Source: Oscillochloris sp. | Lineage (GTDB): Bacteria > Chloroflexota > Chloroflexia > Chloroflexales > Chloroflexaceae | Direction: 5' to 3' | DNA length: 42,754 nucleotides | NCBI GenBank assembly: GCA_012032775.1 | Contig: JAAUQO010000022.1 | Location: forward strand, 1 to 42,754 | Shown here: positions 34,039 through 42,715 of the stretch, in pieces | Position numbering within the stretch: position 1 is the stretch's first letter | Layout of the letters: every line of letters starts with the position of its first letter | Made by a program: the position numbers and the translations under genes | Notes under the pieces: model-generated | Seen by the model: only the letters and a program-made list of their open reading frames with translations | The model's database searches: none | Told to the model about the DNA's origin: nothing

Positions 34039-35394
34039 CTAACCGGCCGTATCCATTGCCAGCACCGTCGTGACATCCTGGCGGCTCAGGCCGTGGAACT
34101 CTTGAATGCTGATCCCGCGCAGGATCCCGATCGCCACCACCATCAACGTCGCCTCAAGCCCGAAGATCAGGCCATATGCCAGCGTCGGCGTCAGCACGCC
34201 GGTTTCGATCAAACCGGTATGCATCACACCACTGAGCACATTCGCAAAGCCATTGCCGAGGCCCTGGGCCATACCCCAGACGCCCATGTACAACCCGGCC
34301 TGACCTTCAATCGTCATCTCCATCATCATCGAGAGCGCGCCGACATTGAAGAAGCCGATCCCGAGGCCCATCAGCATCAAGGCGGGGTTGAGCAGCGCAA
34401 TTTGATGGAGCGGGCCGGAGATCGCGATCAAGGCGAGGCCGCCGGCGATACCAAGACCACCGATGGTTGCGATTGTCTTCTTGGCGATTGGGAAAATTGA
34501 TGAGATAATTCCAATACCGACCATACCGAGCAACGCGCCGCCACCCCAGGCCTGCTGGAAGGCAGCGGTTGCTTTCTGGTTCATCCCGAACACCTCGGCG
34601 CCAAACGGCTCAAGGATGGCGTCCTGGAGGAAGATACCGAAAATAGCCAGGAGGACGAACACAAAGAAGGCGCGCGCCTGCACATTCGCCTGCATCAGCC
34701 GGCGGGCGACCCGGAATGTGCCCAGGGGCGAAGCCGATTCAAGCGGCTGTTCCGCCAACAGAGCGGCGTGCTCGGCCGGCGTGATCCGGCGCTCCATCCA
34801 GGGCAGGCCAAGCAGCATCGTCACCAGAACCACGATCGGTGTCAGGTTGTACAATTGCTGCATCTGCACCGGATCGTAGTTCGGCATCATCGCCCCGGCC
34901 ACGATCGCCGATCCGATGCCGCTGATGATCACCGCCGCCCAGACGAATGCCACCACGCCACCGCGCTCTTTGGGCGTTGTGACCTCGGTAATCAGGGCAT
35001 TGGTGGACGACCCGTTCATGGCCATGCTTACGCCGAAGAGAAAGATCAGCATAAAGGCCAGCAGCGTGGTGCCGATATCGTGTTGACCAAGACCGATGGC
35101 GACGGAGGGAAGCATGAGAAACACCAGGCTGGCCACGGTACTACTGATAATGACGTAGGGTGTGCGCCGAAAACCGAAGATCGGATAGCGATCGGCAAAA
35201 CGACCCCAGTAGACCTGAAAGAAGGAGATAAAGTGGTGTAAGCCAATCAGCGAGGTGACGATGACCGCCAATGCACCGAGATCGGCGATTGATACGCGGT
35301 TAAAATTGAAGGTCAGGAGTGCGAACATCCATCCCGCGCCTACGCGCAAAATGGCCAGCCGGAGCGTTTTGACGGCAAGCCTCAGGAATGCCAT
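34039..35394 (-). CDS. BCD/PucC-family major facilitator protein
   Basis: The 451-residue, ~12-TM protein belongs to the bacteriochlorophyll delivery (BCD/PucC/LhaA) branch of the major facilitator superfamily. Characteristic pieces are LTFNFNRVSIADLG, ISFFQVYWGRFADRYPIFGFRRTPYV and MNGSSTNALITEVTTPKERG. Such proteins are needed for assembly of light-harvesting complexes. The start is the ATG at 35394, with AAGGAAG 7 nt upstream; the longer frame to 35487 has no such site. It is the first gene of the minus-strand pigment cluster. Confidence 0.9.
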   Translation of the reverse strand: MAFLRLAVKTLRLAILRVGAGWMFALLTFNFNRVSIADLGALAVIVTSLIGLHHFISFFQVYWGRFADRYPIFGFRRTPYVIISSTVASLVFLMLPSVAIGLGQHDIGTTLLAFMLIFLFGVSMAMNGSSTNALITEVTTPKERGGVVAFVWAAVIISGIGSAIVAGAMMPNYDPVQMQQLYNLTPIVVLVTMLLGLPWMERRITPAEHAALLAEQPLESASPLGTFRVARRLMQANVQARAFFVFVLLAIFGIFLQDAILEPFGAEVFGMNQKATAAFQQAWGGGALLGMVGIGIISSIFPIAKKTIATIGGLGIAGGLALIAISGPLHQIALLNPALMLMGLGIGFFNVGALSMMMEMTIEGQAGLYMGVWGMAQGLGNGFANVLSGVMHTGLIETGVLTPTLAYGLIFGLEATLMVVAIGILRGISIQEFHGLSRQDVTTVLAMDTAG

Positions 35395-36045
35395 AACCAG
35401 CTTCCTTCTTGCTGTATATGAAAGGGTCTCCCGCCGATACACCAAAGAGCTTGCGATCGGCGGTCCGTGACATGCAAAAAAGAACAATCAAGGCGCCGAG
35501 TTGGCCACATCGACTTGCCGATTGCAATGTAATCACAGCTGACACAAAAACACGCTGGAGCAGAAAATGTGTGTTCTTGCACAAAATTCGCCGTTTTTTG
35601 TTCGCAATCGTTGCGAGATAATTCCTTTGTCCGGTTCCTTCATTGATGTTTCAAGTATAGCATATGAGCAAAAAGACCGCAATATTTACAAAAACCGTGC
35701 ATTTCTAATGCAGGTGTTTATGGGGTATAAAAAACAAAAGGTTGGTTGTGGTTTCATCACCGTTCTGCGAAATAGAGGGTCTGAATGCTGCGGTTTCACT
35801 TCGGACAGAAAGTATTTTGGTAATATGAACAATTAATTAACACAGCAAAATTTATTCATCAGCTTGTTCGACGTGGTTGAAGCTTGAATTCGCTGGCTTG
35901 ATTCTTGCGTAGTGCCCGCACTGCGGCGGCCCGGCCCTAAGCCAACGCTCGTTTATTGGTTGTTCCGGCAGTCGCTGCCCTGGTTGAGCCGGCGCCTTAG
36001 GGCCGGTGAGCACTACGGCAACGGCATCGATCTTGTTCGTAACAA
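35395..36045. other. Divergent intergenic region
   Basis: About 650 bp separate the PucC-like gene from the plus-strand small gene. The part at 35395-35880 is AT-rich with no credible gene; short ORFs there lack ribosome-binding sites and family resemblance. The pigment operon promoter must lie close to 35400-35600, but I cannot place it confidently. A structured element occupies 35908-36017. Confidence 0.6.
35908..36017. other. Structured ~110-nt inverted-repeat element (ncRNA or MITE)
   Basis: Two nested perfect helices enclose the element: CGTAGTGC (35908-35915) with GCACTACG (36010-36017), and CCGGCCCTAAG (35931-35941) with CTTAGGGCCGG (35996-36006). Inside, GGCAG-TCG-CTGCC forms a small hairpin. 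The left arm has an extra GC-rich bulge (GCACTGCGGCGGC). The GC-rich block stands out in an AT-rich surrounding. It ends before the promoter at 36046, so it is not part of the downstream mRNA. Confidence 0.5.
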
Positions 36046-36074
36046 TTCAAATTTGGCCCGTCTTTTGCTATAAT
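36046..36074 (+). promoter_or_regulatory. Sigma70-type promoter with extended -10
   Basis: TTCAAA (36046-36051), a 17-bp spacer and TATAAT (36069-36074), preceded by TG one base upstream (TGCTATAAT). Transcription would start near 36081, giving a ~22-nt leader to the ATG at 36103. Confidence 0.65.
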
Positions 36075-36102
36075 ATGCAAAAAGATGGCTGGAGTAGCCA
36101 CT

Positions 36103-36528
36103 ATGTATGTTCGTTGGGTAGTGCGGCACCACAAAAATGCCGCGATCGCCGATACCAGTTTCTACGATGCGTACCTGGTTGAAAGCTATCGCGATGAGCG
36201 CGGTGCGCCGCGCCAGCGTACGATCTGTTATCTGGGCAATATTCGGCAGATCGGCAACGAGTTTCCGACGATCGAGCGCGAGTTGTTTTTACTACGCGCT
36301 GAACGTATCCTGGAGACGATCGGCGAGCTTTCGGAAGCCGATCGCGCCGAAGCCCTAGCGGCATTGCGCCAGAAAGTACCGCCGCTCAATCACGAGGAGG
36401 TGATCTGGGCGTTTACAGAGAATCTCCGCTGGTATCGGCGTTGGTGGGAGCAGCACGGCGGCGGGCCCGATGATGAGGAGATGTTGCGGATTGTGCAGGA
36501 AGCCCGCGGCCGGGTCGGCCCGGTCTAG
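36103..36528 (+). CDS. Hypothetical protein
   Basis: The 141-residue protein begins MYVRWVVRHHKNAA, then contains DAYLVESYRDERGAPRQRTI and CYLGNIRQIG. This pattern is shared with a common group of small uncharacterised proteins and resembles the N-terminal region of some IS4/IS1634-type transposases (xVESYRxxGxPRQRxxxYLG). No transposase catalytic domain follows, and I see no terminal repeats. A helical C-terminus has WYRRWWEQHGGGPDDEE. GGAG lies 8 nt before the ATG at 36103; the upstream in-frame ATG at 36085 is very close to the predicted transcription start. Confidence 0.65.
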   Translation: MYVRWVVRHHKNAAIADTSFYDAYLVESYRDERGAPRQRTICYLGNIRQIGNEFPTIERELFLLRAERILETIGELSEADRAEALAALRQKVPPLNHEEVIWAFTENLRWYRRWWEQHGGGPDDEEMLRIVQEARGRVGPV

Positions 36529-36667
36529 TTGCGACGATTGACCGCGAATAACCGTTCCTGCCAGGCTGCGGAAACCGTCTGGTTGTGAATTTGCAACGGT
36601 TCTCGCACACTGAGCATCATCAAATTATGCCGCAAATGATTCTTCCTCTGCTATGATGATAGCCACT

Positions 36668-38140
36668 ATGGATAGCGGAACTATTCTGCTTGTTGACGAT
36701 AATGCGCAGATCCTTTCTGTGCTCAGCGATCTCCTCCGGCCGCTCGGCCACCGGGTACTGACGGCGGCGAGCGGTGTTGAGGCGTTGCAACAGGCTGCCG
36801 AACATCGGCCGGATCTGGTGTTGCTGGATGTGATGATGCCGGACATGGACGGCTTCACTGTCTGCCGGCGCTTGCGTGCCGATCCCGAACTGTCGCAGGT
36901 GCCGGTGATCTTGATCACTGCGCTCGATGATCGCGCCTCGCGGGTGCAGGGCTTCGAGGCCGGCGCCGATGATTTTATCTCCAAGCCGTTTGATTACACC
37001 GAACTACGGGTGCGCATCAACACGGTGCTGCGCCTTAATCGCTACCGGCTGCTGCTCGATGAACAGGCCCGCAGCGCCGCCGCCCGCGCCCGCTTCGATT
37101 GGGTGGTCGAGCAATCCGATGATGGCTATGTAATCATCAATGTCGCCGATGATCTGATTCGCTACGCCAATCCTCAGGCCCGGGCGCTGTTCGGCCTTGA
37201 ACCAGGGAGCGAACCATTACCGCCGTTTGCCGAAGCGGCATCGCGCCTCTTCCGGCTCGTCCCCAGCGACGCCTGGGCAAACTGGCCCGCGCAGGTGCCG
37301 TCGGACGAAATCCGTTACCTGATGCGCCAGGAAACCCCTACCGCACCCGAAGCATGGCTGCGCGCCGATCTCCTTGGCCCCCATCCCGGCGATGAAACAA
37401 CCAGGGTCTTGCGCTTACGTGATGTGACGGCCCAGATCACGTCGCAACGCGAGATGTGGACGTTTCATGCGCTGCTGACCCATAAACTACGCACACCACT
37501 CGTCAGTATTATCGGCGGCCTGAATATTTTGTCCGATGAGACATCTTCGCCGTCCGATGAGGTTCGTAGGCGTATCGCCCGCCTGGCACTGGACGGCGCC
37601 CGCCGGTTGCAGGGCGAGATCGAAGATGTGTTGCATTATCTCCGGCCACCTGCGGATCTGTACGGGAACGACGCCTGCCTGATCGAAGATCTTACCGCAC
37701 TGGCGGAAGGGATCGCTGCGGAGCTCGGGATTGCGCTACGAGTGCCGCAGCCGTTGCCGGATCACGCCGAACGCCTGCTTATCAGCCGGCACAGCATGGA
37801 AGTGGTGCTCCGCGAGTTGTTCGAGAATGCACGCAAATTTCACCCGCAGCGTAATCCCGAGATCGAGATCAGCGTCGTTGCCACACATCCCCGCTGGATT
37901 ACACTTTGCATCACCGACAATGGCACCGGGCTTTCGCCAAGCCAATTGATGCAGGCATGGCGTCCGTATTATCAGGGCGAGAAGAATTTCACCGGCCAGG
38001 TTGAAGGGATGGGCCTTGGGCTGGCGCTTGTCGCGCGGATTGTGCTTGCGGTCGGCGGCGATTATCAACTCACCAATCGCCCCGAGGGTAGCGGCGCGCG
38101 GGTGCTGTTACGACTGCCGTTCGCTCACCCGCAAGCCTGA
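36668..38140 (+). CDS. Response regulator-PAS-histidine kinase hybrid
   Basis: The 490-residue cytoplasmic protein has a receiver domain (about 5-125) with ILLVDDN, phospho-acceptor D54 (LLDVMMPDMDG), ITAL and K in ISKPF. A PAS-like domain (about 140-260) follows, then the DHp box with H272 (THKLRTPLVS). The HATPase has N-box ELFENARKFHP, DNGTGLS and GMGLGLALV. The architecture suggests a kinase controlled by a partner kinase through its receiver; its own output regulator is not adjacent. The ATG at 36668 is chosen because family similarity starts there. An extended -10 (TGCTATGAT, 36649-36657) lies so close that the mRNA may be nearly leaderless; upstream ATGs at 36653 and 36656 would fall inside it. 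Confidence 0.85.
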   Translation: MDSGTILLVDDNAQILSVLSDLLRPLGHRVLTAASGVEALQQAAEHRPDLVLLDVMMPDMDGFTVCRRLRADPELSQVPVILITALDDRASRVQGFEAGADDFISKPFDYTELRVRINTVLRLNRYRLLLDEQARSAAARARFDWVVEQSDDGYVIINVADDLIRYANPQARALFGLEPGSEPLPPFAEAASRLFRLVPSDAWANWPAQVPSDEIRYLMRQETPTAPEAWLRADLLGPHPGDETTRVLRLRDVTAQITSQREMWTFHALLTHKLRTPLVSIIGGLNILSDETSSPSDEVRRRIARLALDGARRLQGEIEDVLHYLRPPADLYGNDACLIEDLTALAEGIAAELGIALRVPQPLPDHAERLLISRHSMEVVLRELFENARKFHPQRNPEIEISVVATHPRWITLCITDNGTGLSPSQLMQAWRPYYQGEKNFTGQVEGMGLGLALVARIVLAVGGDYQLTNRPEGSGARVLLRLPFAHPQA

Positions 38141-38361
38141 GCGGTCGGGGTTCGTTGCCCAACCCGATCTCGCCGCCGTGTTTCCCGCTCTATCTGATCG
38201 GCGTTCCACCAATCGCCGGTCTGTCTATTCCGTGCGGCCAGGCGTATATAACCTGGAAACGCAGCAGGTGGATTGGCCCTGTTGACGCCGTAGGCGTGAT
38301 CTGCTACCCTTGCCTGCCGATGGTGTGCCGTGTGGGCGGCACCTGATAAGAGGGTTCTGCG

Positions 38362-39210
38362 GTGCGTATTGCTGTTACCGGCGCCGGCGGTCAACTTGGC
38401 GCCGCCCTGATGACGGCCCTCGGCCCGTTGCATACGATGGTGCCGCTCGGCCACGATCAACTGGAACTCGGTTCACCTGCGGCGATCGATCAACTTGTCG
38501 CTACGCAGGCGGATCTGGTGATTCACGCCGCAGCCTACACCAATGTCGATGGCTGCGCCCGCGATCCGGAGTTGGCGTATCGGATTAACGGCCTCGGTAC
38601 GCAATATGTCGCCCTCGCCTGCCGGCGCCTCGGTGCGCCGCTGGTTTATATCAGCACGAATGAGATCTTCCCCGGTGATGCCGATCGGCCCTACTTCGAA
38701 TACGATCCGGCCCGGCCGATCAACGCCTATGGCCGCTCCAAATGGGCCGGCGAACAGGTGGTGCGCGAATTGCTCGACCGCTTCTATATTGTGCGTGTCG
38801 CCTGGTTGTTCGGCGGGCCGCGTAACTTCGTACGGACGGTGTTACGCCTGGCCGAACAGCAGCCGGAACAAGGCCTGCGTATGGTGGACGACGAGATCGG
38901 CAACCCGACCTACGCCCCCGATGTGGCCGCTGCGGTCGGCGCATTGATCCAGAGCAACTGCTACGGCGCGTACCACTTCGTGAATGCCGAGCACTGTTCG
39001 CGCTATGACTTCGCCCAGGCGATCCTGCTGGCCGCAGGGCGCGGCCATGTGCCGGTGGCGCCGATCAAACTGGCCGATTTCCGCCGCGACAGTACCCCGC
39101 CGTCGTTCGCAGCACTGGCGAATTGCGCCGGCAGCGCGATCGGGATCGCGTTGCGACCCTGGCCCGACGCACTCGCCGCCTACCTCGCGACGCTCCATGA
39201 GGGCGCCTGA
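38362..39210 (+). CDS. rmlD: dTDP-4-dehydrorhamnose reductase
   Basis: This 282-residue SDR enzyme catalyses the last step of dTDP-L-rhamnose synthesis. Motifs: NAD(P)-binding GAGGQLG (7-13), HAAAYTNVDGCARDP, STNEIFPGD (STDxVFDG in the family; note Asn for Asp), Y-x3-K in AYGRSKWAGE, and RVAWLFGG. Length is typical. It begins with GTG at 38362, with no strong ribosome-binding site. It is followed by two glycosyltransferases, so rhamnose is probably used for a surface glycan. The 220 bp upstream show no feature. Confidence 0.88.
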   Translation: MRIAVTGAGGQLGAALMTALGPLHTMVPLGHDQLELGSPAAIDQLVATQADLVIHAAAYTNVDGCARDPELAYRINGLGTQYVALACRRLGAPLVYISTNEIFPGDADRPYFEYDPARPINAYGRSKWAGEQVVRELLDRFYIVRVAWLFGGPRNFVRTVLRLAEQQPEQGLRMVDDEIGNPTYAPDVAAAVGALIQSNCYGAYHFVNAEHCSRYDFAQAILLAAGRGHVPVAPIKLADFRRDSTPPSFAALANCAGSAIGIALRPWPDALAAYLATLHEGA

Positions 39211-39216
39211 TCGGCT

Positions 39217-40176
39217 ATGGCGATGATCGATATCATTATTCCCAACTATAATGGCGCGGCGCTCTTGCCGACCTGCCTGGACGCGCTGCGTCGCCAATCG
39301 CGGCGAGATACGCGGATTACCGTGGTGGATGACGGCAGCAGCGATCATTCGCTGGCATTGCTCGCCGCCGATTATCCTGAGGTGCGGGTGCTGGTTCTGC
39401 CGCAGAATCGCGGCCTCGCCGCCGCCGTGAATGTTGGAATCGCCGCCACCGACGCGCCCTTTGTCGTCTTGCTCAACAACGATACCGAGGCCGAACCGAA
39501 CTGGTTGGCGCGGCTGGTCGGCGCATTGGAACGCCGGCCGGAGTATGCCTTCGCCGCCAGCAAACTCCGGCTCTTCGACCGCCGCGAATACCTCCACTCG
39601 GCCGGTGATTTTTACCGGCCCGACGGCGAACCGGGATCGCGGGGGGTCTGGGATCGGGATCACGGACAGTATGACGCGCTCTGCGAGGTGTTCGGCCCAT
39701 GTGCCGGCGCCGCCGCGTACCGCCGCGAGGTGCTTGCGGCATTGGCGGTTGATGGGAAGGTGTTCGACGAAGATCTGGTGATGTATTGCGAGGATGTCGA
39801 TCTGAACCTGCGGGCGCGTTTACACGGCTTTCGCACGATCTTCGTTCCCGATGCCGTGGTATACCATAAACTAAGTGCAACCGGCGGCGGCAGCCTGGCG
39901 AGTTACTACTGCGGGCGCAATTTCGCCCTTGTCTGGGCGAAGAATATGCCGGCGCCGCTGGCCCGTCGATACTGGCCGGCGCTGCTGCGTTCACAACTTG
40001 GTTTTTTTTGGAACAGTTTGCGCCATGTGCGCGAGCCGGCGGCACGGGCGCGTTTACGCGGCCAACTGCGGGCATTGCGTGATCTGCCGATCTTCCTGGC
40101 CAAACGGACATCCCCGGCGGATGCGCCTGCGGCTGCGCGCCGGCTTGCCGGGTGGCTCGAATCTAATCAGAAATAA
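39217..40176 (+). CDS. Family 2 glycosyltransferase (rhamnosyltransferase-like)
   Basis: The 319-residue GT-A enzyme has N-terminal IIIPNYNGAALLPTCLDAL, VVDDGSSD, a DxD-equivalent NNDTE and later EDLVMYCEDVDLNLRARLHG. This pattern is shared with WbbL-like rhamnosyltransferases. It is translated 6 nt after rmlD, which supports rhamnose transfer into a cell-surface polysaccharide or glycolipid. The C-terminal ~90 residues are helical and basic, with a possible membrane-associating stretch but no clear TM helix. Confidence 0.85.
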   Translation: MAMIDIIIPNYNGAALLPTCLDALRRQSRRDTRITVVDDGSSDHSLALLAADYPEVRVLVLPQNRGLAAAVNVGIAATDAPFVVLLNNDTEAEPNWLARLVGALERRPEYAFAASKLRLFDRREYLHSAGDFYRPDGEPGSRGVWDRDHGQYDALCEVFGPCAGAAAYRREVLAALAVDGKVFDEDLVMYCEDVDLNLRARLHGFRTIFVPDAVVYHKLSATGGGSLASYYCGRNFALVWAKNMPAPLARRYWPALLRSQLGFFWNSLRHVREPAARARLRGQLRALRDLPIFLAKRTSPADAPAAARRLAGWLESNQK

Positions 40177-40184
40177 GGTACCCT

Positions 40185-40934
40185 GTGTCCAGCGACGAAA
40201 TCTACCTGTCGGTCGTGGTGCCGGCCTATAACGAGGAACGGCGCTTACCCGCCACTCTTGATGCAATTACGGACTATCTGCAACAGCGCGGCATCACCAG
40301 CGAAGTGATCGTGGTTGATGACGGCAGCAGCGATGCAACGGCGACACTGGCCGAGGCCCGCAGCGATGTGCGGGTGCTGCGCCGTGATCATCGCGGCAAA
40401 GGGTTCGCCGTTCGTGCCGGGGCATTGGAGGCTCGCGGCGCCTATGTGTTGCTCTGCGATGCCGATCTGGCGGTACCGATCGCGGAATGGGAGAAGTTGG
40501 ACAGCTTCTTGCATGCCGGGTACGATCTGGTGATCGGATCGCGCGAAGGGATCGGCGCCACCCGCGAGGGCGAACCCTGGTACCGGCATGTGATGGGGCG
40601 GGTGTTCAATGCGATTATTCGGGTTGTGGCCCTGCGCGGGATTAACGACACCCAGTGCGGATTCAAGGTGCTCACCCGCGCGGCAACCCAGGATCTCTTT
40701 CGGCGGGTGCGCATCTATGGCGATAATGCGCCGGTTCTGCGCGGCGCCGCCGTCACTGCCTACGATGTCGAATTGCTCTTTCTGGCGGTACGCCGGGGCT
40801 ATCGCATCGCCGAAGTGCCGGTGATCTGGCAGTATGGCACCGAAACCAAAGTCAATCCCGTCCGCGACTCGCTGCGCAATCTGCGCGATGTCCTGCGGGT
40901 GCGCTTGAATGCGATCGCCGGGCGCTATCGTTGA
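40185..40934 (+). CDS. Family 2 glycosyltransferase (dolichyl/polyprenyl-phosphate glycosyltransferase-like)
   Basis: The 249-residue enzyme has VVVPAYNEERRLPATLDAI, VVDDGSSD, GKGFAVRAGALEARG, DADLAVP (DxD) and NDTQCGFKVLTR. The order and motifs match the ALG5/DPM1-like group that transfers a sugar from a nucleotide donor to a polyprenyl phosphate. There is no C-terminal TM domain. The GTG at 40185 lies 8 nt after the previous stop; the gene belongs to the rmlD operon. Confidence 0.85.
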   Translation: MSSDEIYLSVVVPAYNEERRLPATLDAITDYLQQRGITSEVIVVDDGSSDATATLAEARSDVRVLRRDHRGKGFAVRAGALEARGAYVLLCDADLAVPIAEWEKLDSFLHAGYDLVIGSREGIGATREGEPWYRHVMGRVFNAIIRVVALRGINDTQCGFKVLTRAATQDLFRRVRIYGDNAPVLRGAAVTAYDVELLFLAVRRGYRIAEVPVIWQYGTETKVNPVRDSLRNLRDVLRVRLNAIAGRYR

Positions 40935-41000
40935 GAATGGAGATCTGGATACAGAACCGGTATATGGGCAGCCTGAGGTTGCGCGGCCGGAGAGGATTGG

Positions 41001-41309
41001 ATGATGAGTGAATTGACCAATAATCAGCGCAGTTATTTGCGGCGTCTGGCCCATCCGCTCAAGCCGACCGCGATGATCGGCAAGCACGGGTTAACCGAGT
41101 CGATCGCCACCAAGATCGACCAGGAACTCGACGCCCACGAGTTGATCAAACTACGGTTTCTGGATTTCAAAGATCAACGCCGCGAGTTGACCGAAACGAT
41201 TGTCGCCGAGACACAATCGACCCTGGTTGCGCTGATCGGCAATGTGGCAATCCTCTTTCGTAGCCATCGCGATCCCGAACAGCGCCGGATAATGTTGCCG
41301 GTCGAGTAG
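41001..41309 (+). CDS. yhbY: YhbY/CRM-domain RNA-binding protein
   Basis: The 102-residue protein contains the CRM domain: LTNNQRSYLRRLAHPLKP, the GxxG loop IGKHGLTE, HELIKLRFLD and a C-terminal IVAETQSTLVALIGNVAILF. YhbY proteins bind pre-50S ribosomal subunits. AGAGGA lies 5 nt before the tandem ATG codons (41001, 41004). Confidence 0.9.
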   Translation: MMSELTNNQRSYLRRLAHPLKPTAMIGKHGLTESIATKIDQELDAHELIKLRFLDFKDQRRELTETIVAETQSTLVALIGNVAILFRSHRDPEQRRIMLPVE

Positions 41310-41392
41310 ATCAATGCGGAATCCGAAATACAGCAGGCAAACATGGATCATGCTGAAGATTGGGCCAGATTTAGCATTCAGACGAGGGAAGT

Positions 41393-42133
41393 ATGAGCGA
41401 CACGCTGGGGTGGAAGGAAGATGATTCGCAGGCGTTCCTGGCCTACGGCGATCTGTTTGTGCCCGAGCGCGAACGACAGATCGATTGCATCGTCCGCCTG
41501 ATTCCGTCGCTGGGGCCGGATCATACGGTGCTCGAACTGGCCTGCGGCGCGGGTGGGCTGTCGGAGGCGATTCTGGCGCGCCGACCGGATTGCCGGGTGA
41601 TCGGTCTGGACGGTTCTGCGGCGATGCGTGCAGCTTCAGCCGAGCGGTTGGCGCGGTTCGGCGATCACTTCACCACGGCGTCATTTGCCCTGGAAGCATC
41701 CGATTGGCGCGGCGCATATGCCAATCTCACGGCGGTGGTTTCGTCGTTGGCGATCCATCATCTGAACGGGCCGCAAAAACAGACGCTTTTCGCCGATCTC
41801 TACAAACTGCTGGCCCCCGGCGGGGTACTGGTGATCGCCGACGTGGTTGAAGCGCCGTCGCCGGAGATCGCGGCGCTCTACGCCGACCAATGGGATGCCG
41901 AGGTGCGCCGGCGGGCCGAGGGGCCGGGCGGAGATCCGGCCGCCTACGCATTTTTCGTGCGCGAGGGCTGGAATATGTACCGCTTCCCCGATCCGACCGG
42001 CATGGATCAGCCATCACCGCTGGCCGATCAACTGGAATGGCTGCGGGCAGCCGGATTCAGCGCTGTGGAGTGCTGCTGGGCATTGGCTGGCCACGCAATA
42101 TTCTGTGGGCGACGCCCGCTGGAGGCAAGCTGA
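41393..42133 (+). CDS. Class I SAM-dependent methyltransferase
   Basis: The 246-residue protein has motif I VLELACGAGGLSEAIL (about 46-61), acidic GLDGS, VVSSLAIHHL and KLLAPGGVLVIADV. Substrate unknown. GAGGGAAG lies 3-7 nt before the ATG at 41393. Its stop overlaps the start of the next gene (TGATG), so the two are translationally coupled. Confidence 0.82.
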   Translation: MSDTLGWKEDDSQAFLAYGDLFVPERERQIDCIVRLIPSLGPDHTVLELACGAGGLSEAILARRPDCRVIGLDGSAAMRAASAERLARFGDHFTTASFALEASDWRGAYANLTAVVSSLAIHHLNGPQKQTLFADLYKLLAPGGVLVIADVVEAPSPEIAALYADQWDAEVRRRAEGPGGDPAAYAFFVREGWNMYRFPDPTGMDQPSPLADQLEWLRAAGFSAVECCWALAGHAIFCGRRPLEAS

Positions 42134-42522
42134 TGCAGGAACAGACACGCGAACGGCTACGCTGGGGACTCTGGACGGCTGGATGGGTCGGCGCACTAGT
42201 CTGGATGAGCCGCACCTCGCTGGCGCCGGCCGTGCTGCGTGGCGGACGCCTGGAAGAAGTTAGCGCCACACAGCCGGCCTATGCCCGCATCAGCTGGGAT
42301 TACGGCATCGGGGCACGCCCGATCAGTATTATTTTCGACGTTACGCTGGATAATCAGGCTACCGGGAGTGTCACCACCGACGGTGAGGCGATGGAAGCCG
42401 AGATCCCGTTGATCGGGTTTGCGACGGCCGGCACCTACACGATCGATGCAAGTGCCACCTACCGTGTTTTCGGACTGGCACGTACGCGCGCGTACCGTTT
42501 CAGCGGCACAGTAGCAGCGTAG
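42133..42522 (+). CDS. Small membrane-anchored hypothetical protein
   Basis: The 130-residue protein has a short basic N-terminus, one membrane segment (about 11-26, LWTAGWVGALVWMS) and an extracytoplasmic beta-rich part with ISIIFDVTLDNQATGSVTTD and TYTIDASATYRVFG, suggesting a small beta-sandwich. No family recognised. It starts at ATG 42133 overlapping the methyltransferase stop; the frame is open far upstream only because of GC-rich composition. Confidence 0.65.
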   Translation: MQEQTRERLRWGLWTAGWVGALVWMSRTSLAPAVLRGGRLEEVSATQPAYARISWDYGIGARPISIIFDVTLDNQATGSVTTDGEAMEAEIPLIGFATAGTYTIDASATYRVFGLARTRAYRFSGTVAA

Positions 42523-42526
42523 GGGC

Positions 42527-42579
42527 GCCGCATTCGCTTGTGTGAAGCGCGTGCCAGCACAATCTGCAGCGAATGCGGC
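42527..42579 (+). terminator. Inverted repeat, possible terminator
   Basis: A perfect 12-bp inverted repeat, GCCGCATTCGCT (42527-42538) with AGCGAATGCGGC (42568-42579), lies 4 nt after the last stop codon. The loop is 29 nt and there is no T-run, so it may instead be the edge of a larger repeat. Confidence 0.4.
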
Positions 42580-42584
42580 CGTTC

Positions 42585-42715
42585 TAGAACGTCGGTAGCG
42601 TAATCGGATTTGTGGGCGTTTCGGGCCGCCGGCCCGTAAGGATTCTGTGTTGTGATGCGGCGCAAGCTTCGCATGCAGCCTGCACTCACAACACAAATGC
42701 TCTACCGACATTCTA
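42585..42715. repeat. 131-bp nested inverted-repeat element
   Basis: The ends TAGAACGTCGGTAG (42585-42598) and CTACCGACATTCTA (42702-42715) pair with one wobble. Inside are the hairpin CGGGCC-GCC-GGCCCG, a pair GTGTTGTGA / TCACAACAC, and the small hairpin ATGCG...CGCAT. The element is compact and fully structured, like a MITE or a small structured RNA. No gene is visible from 42523 to the window end. Confidence 0.5.

Noticed and set aside
35525-35550. PpsR/CrtJ-type operator (TGT-N12-ACA) upstream of the PucC-like gene
   Set aside because: TGTAATCACAGCTGACA has an 11-nt spacing, not 12, and there is no second box.
35567-35836. 89-codon plus-strand ORF in the divergent intergenic region
   Set aside because: Low-complexity AT-rich frame, no ribosome-binding site, no family resemblance.
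36103-36528. Insertion sequence
   Set aside because: The product resembles only the N-terminal region of some transposases; there is no catalytic domain, and no terminal inverted repeats or target duplication were found around it.
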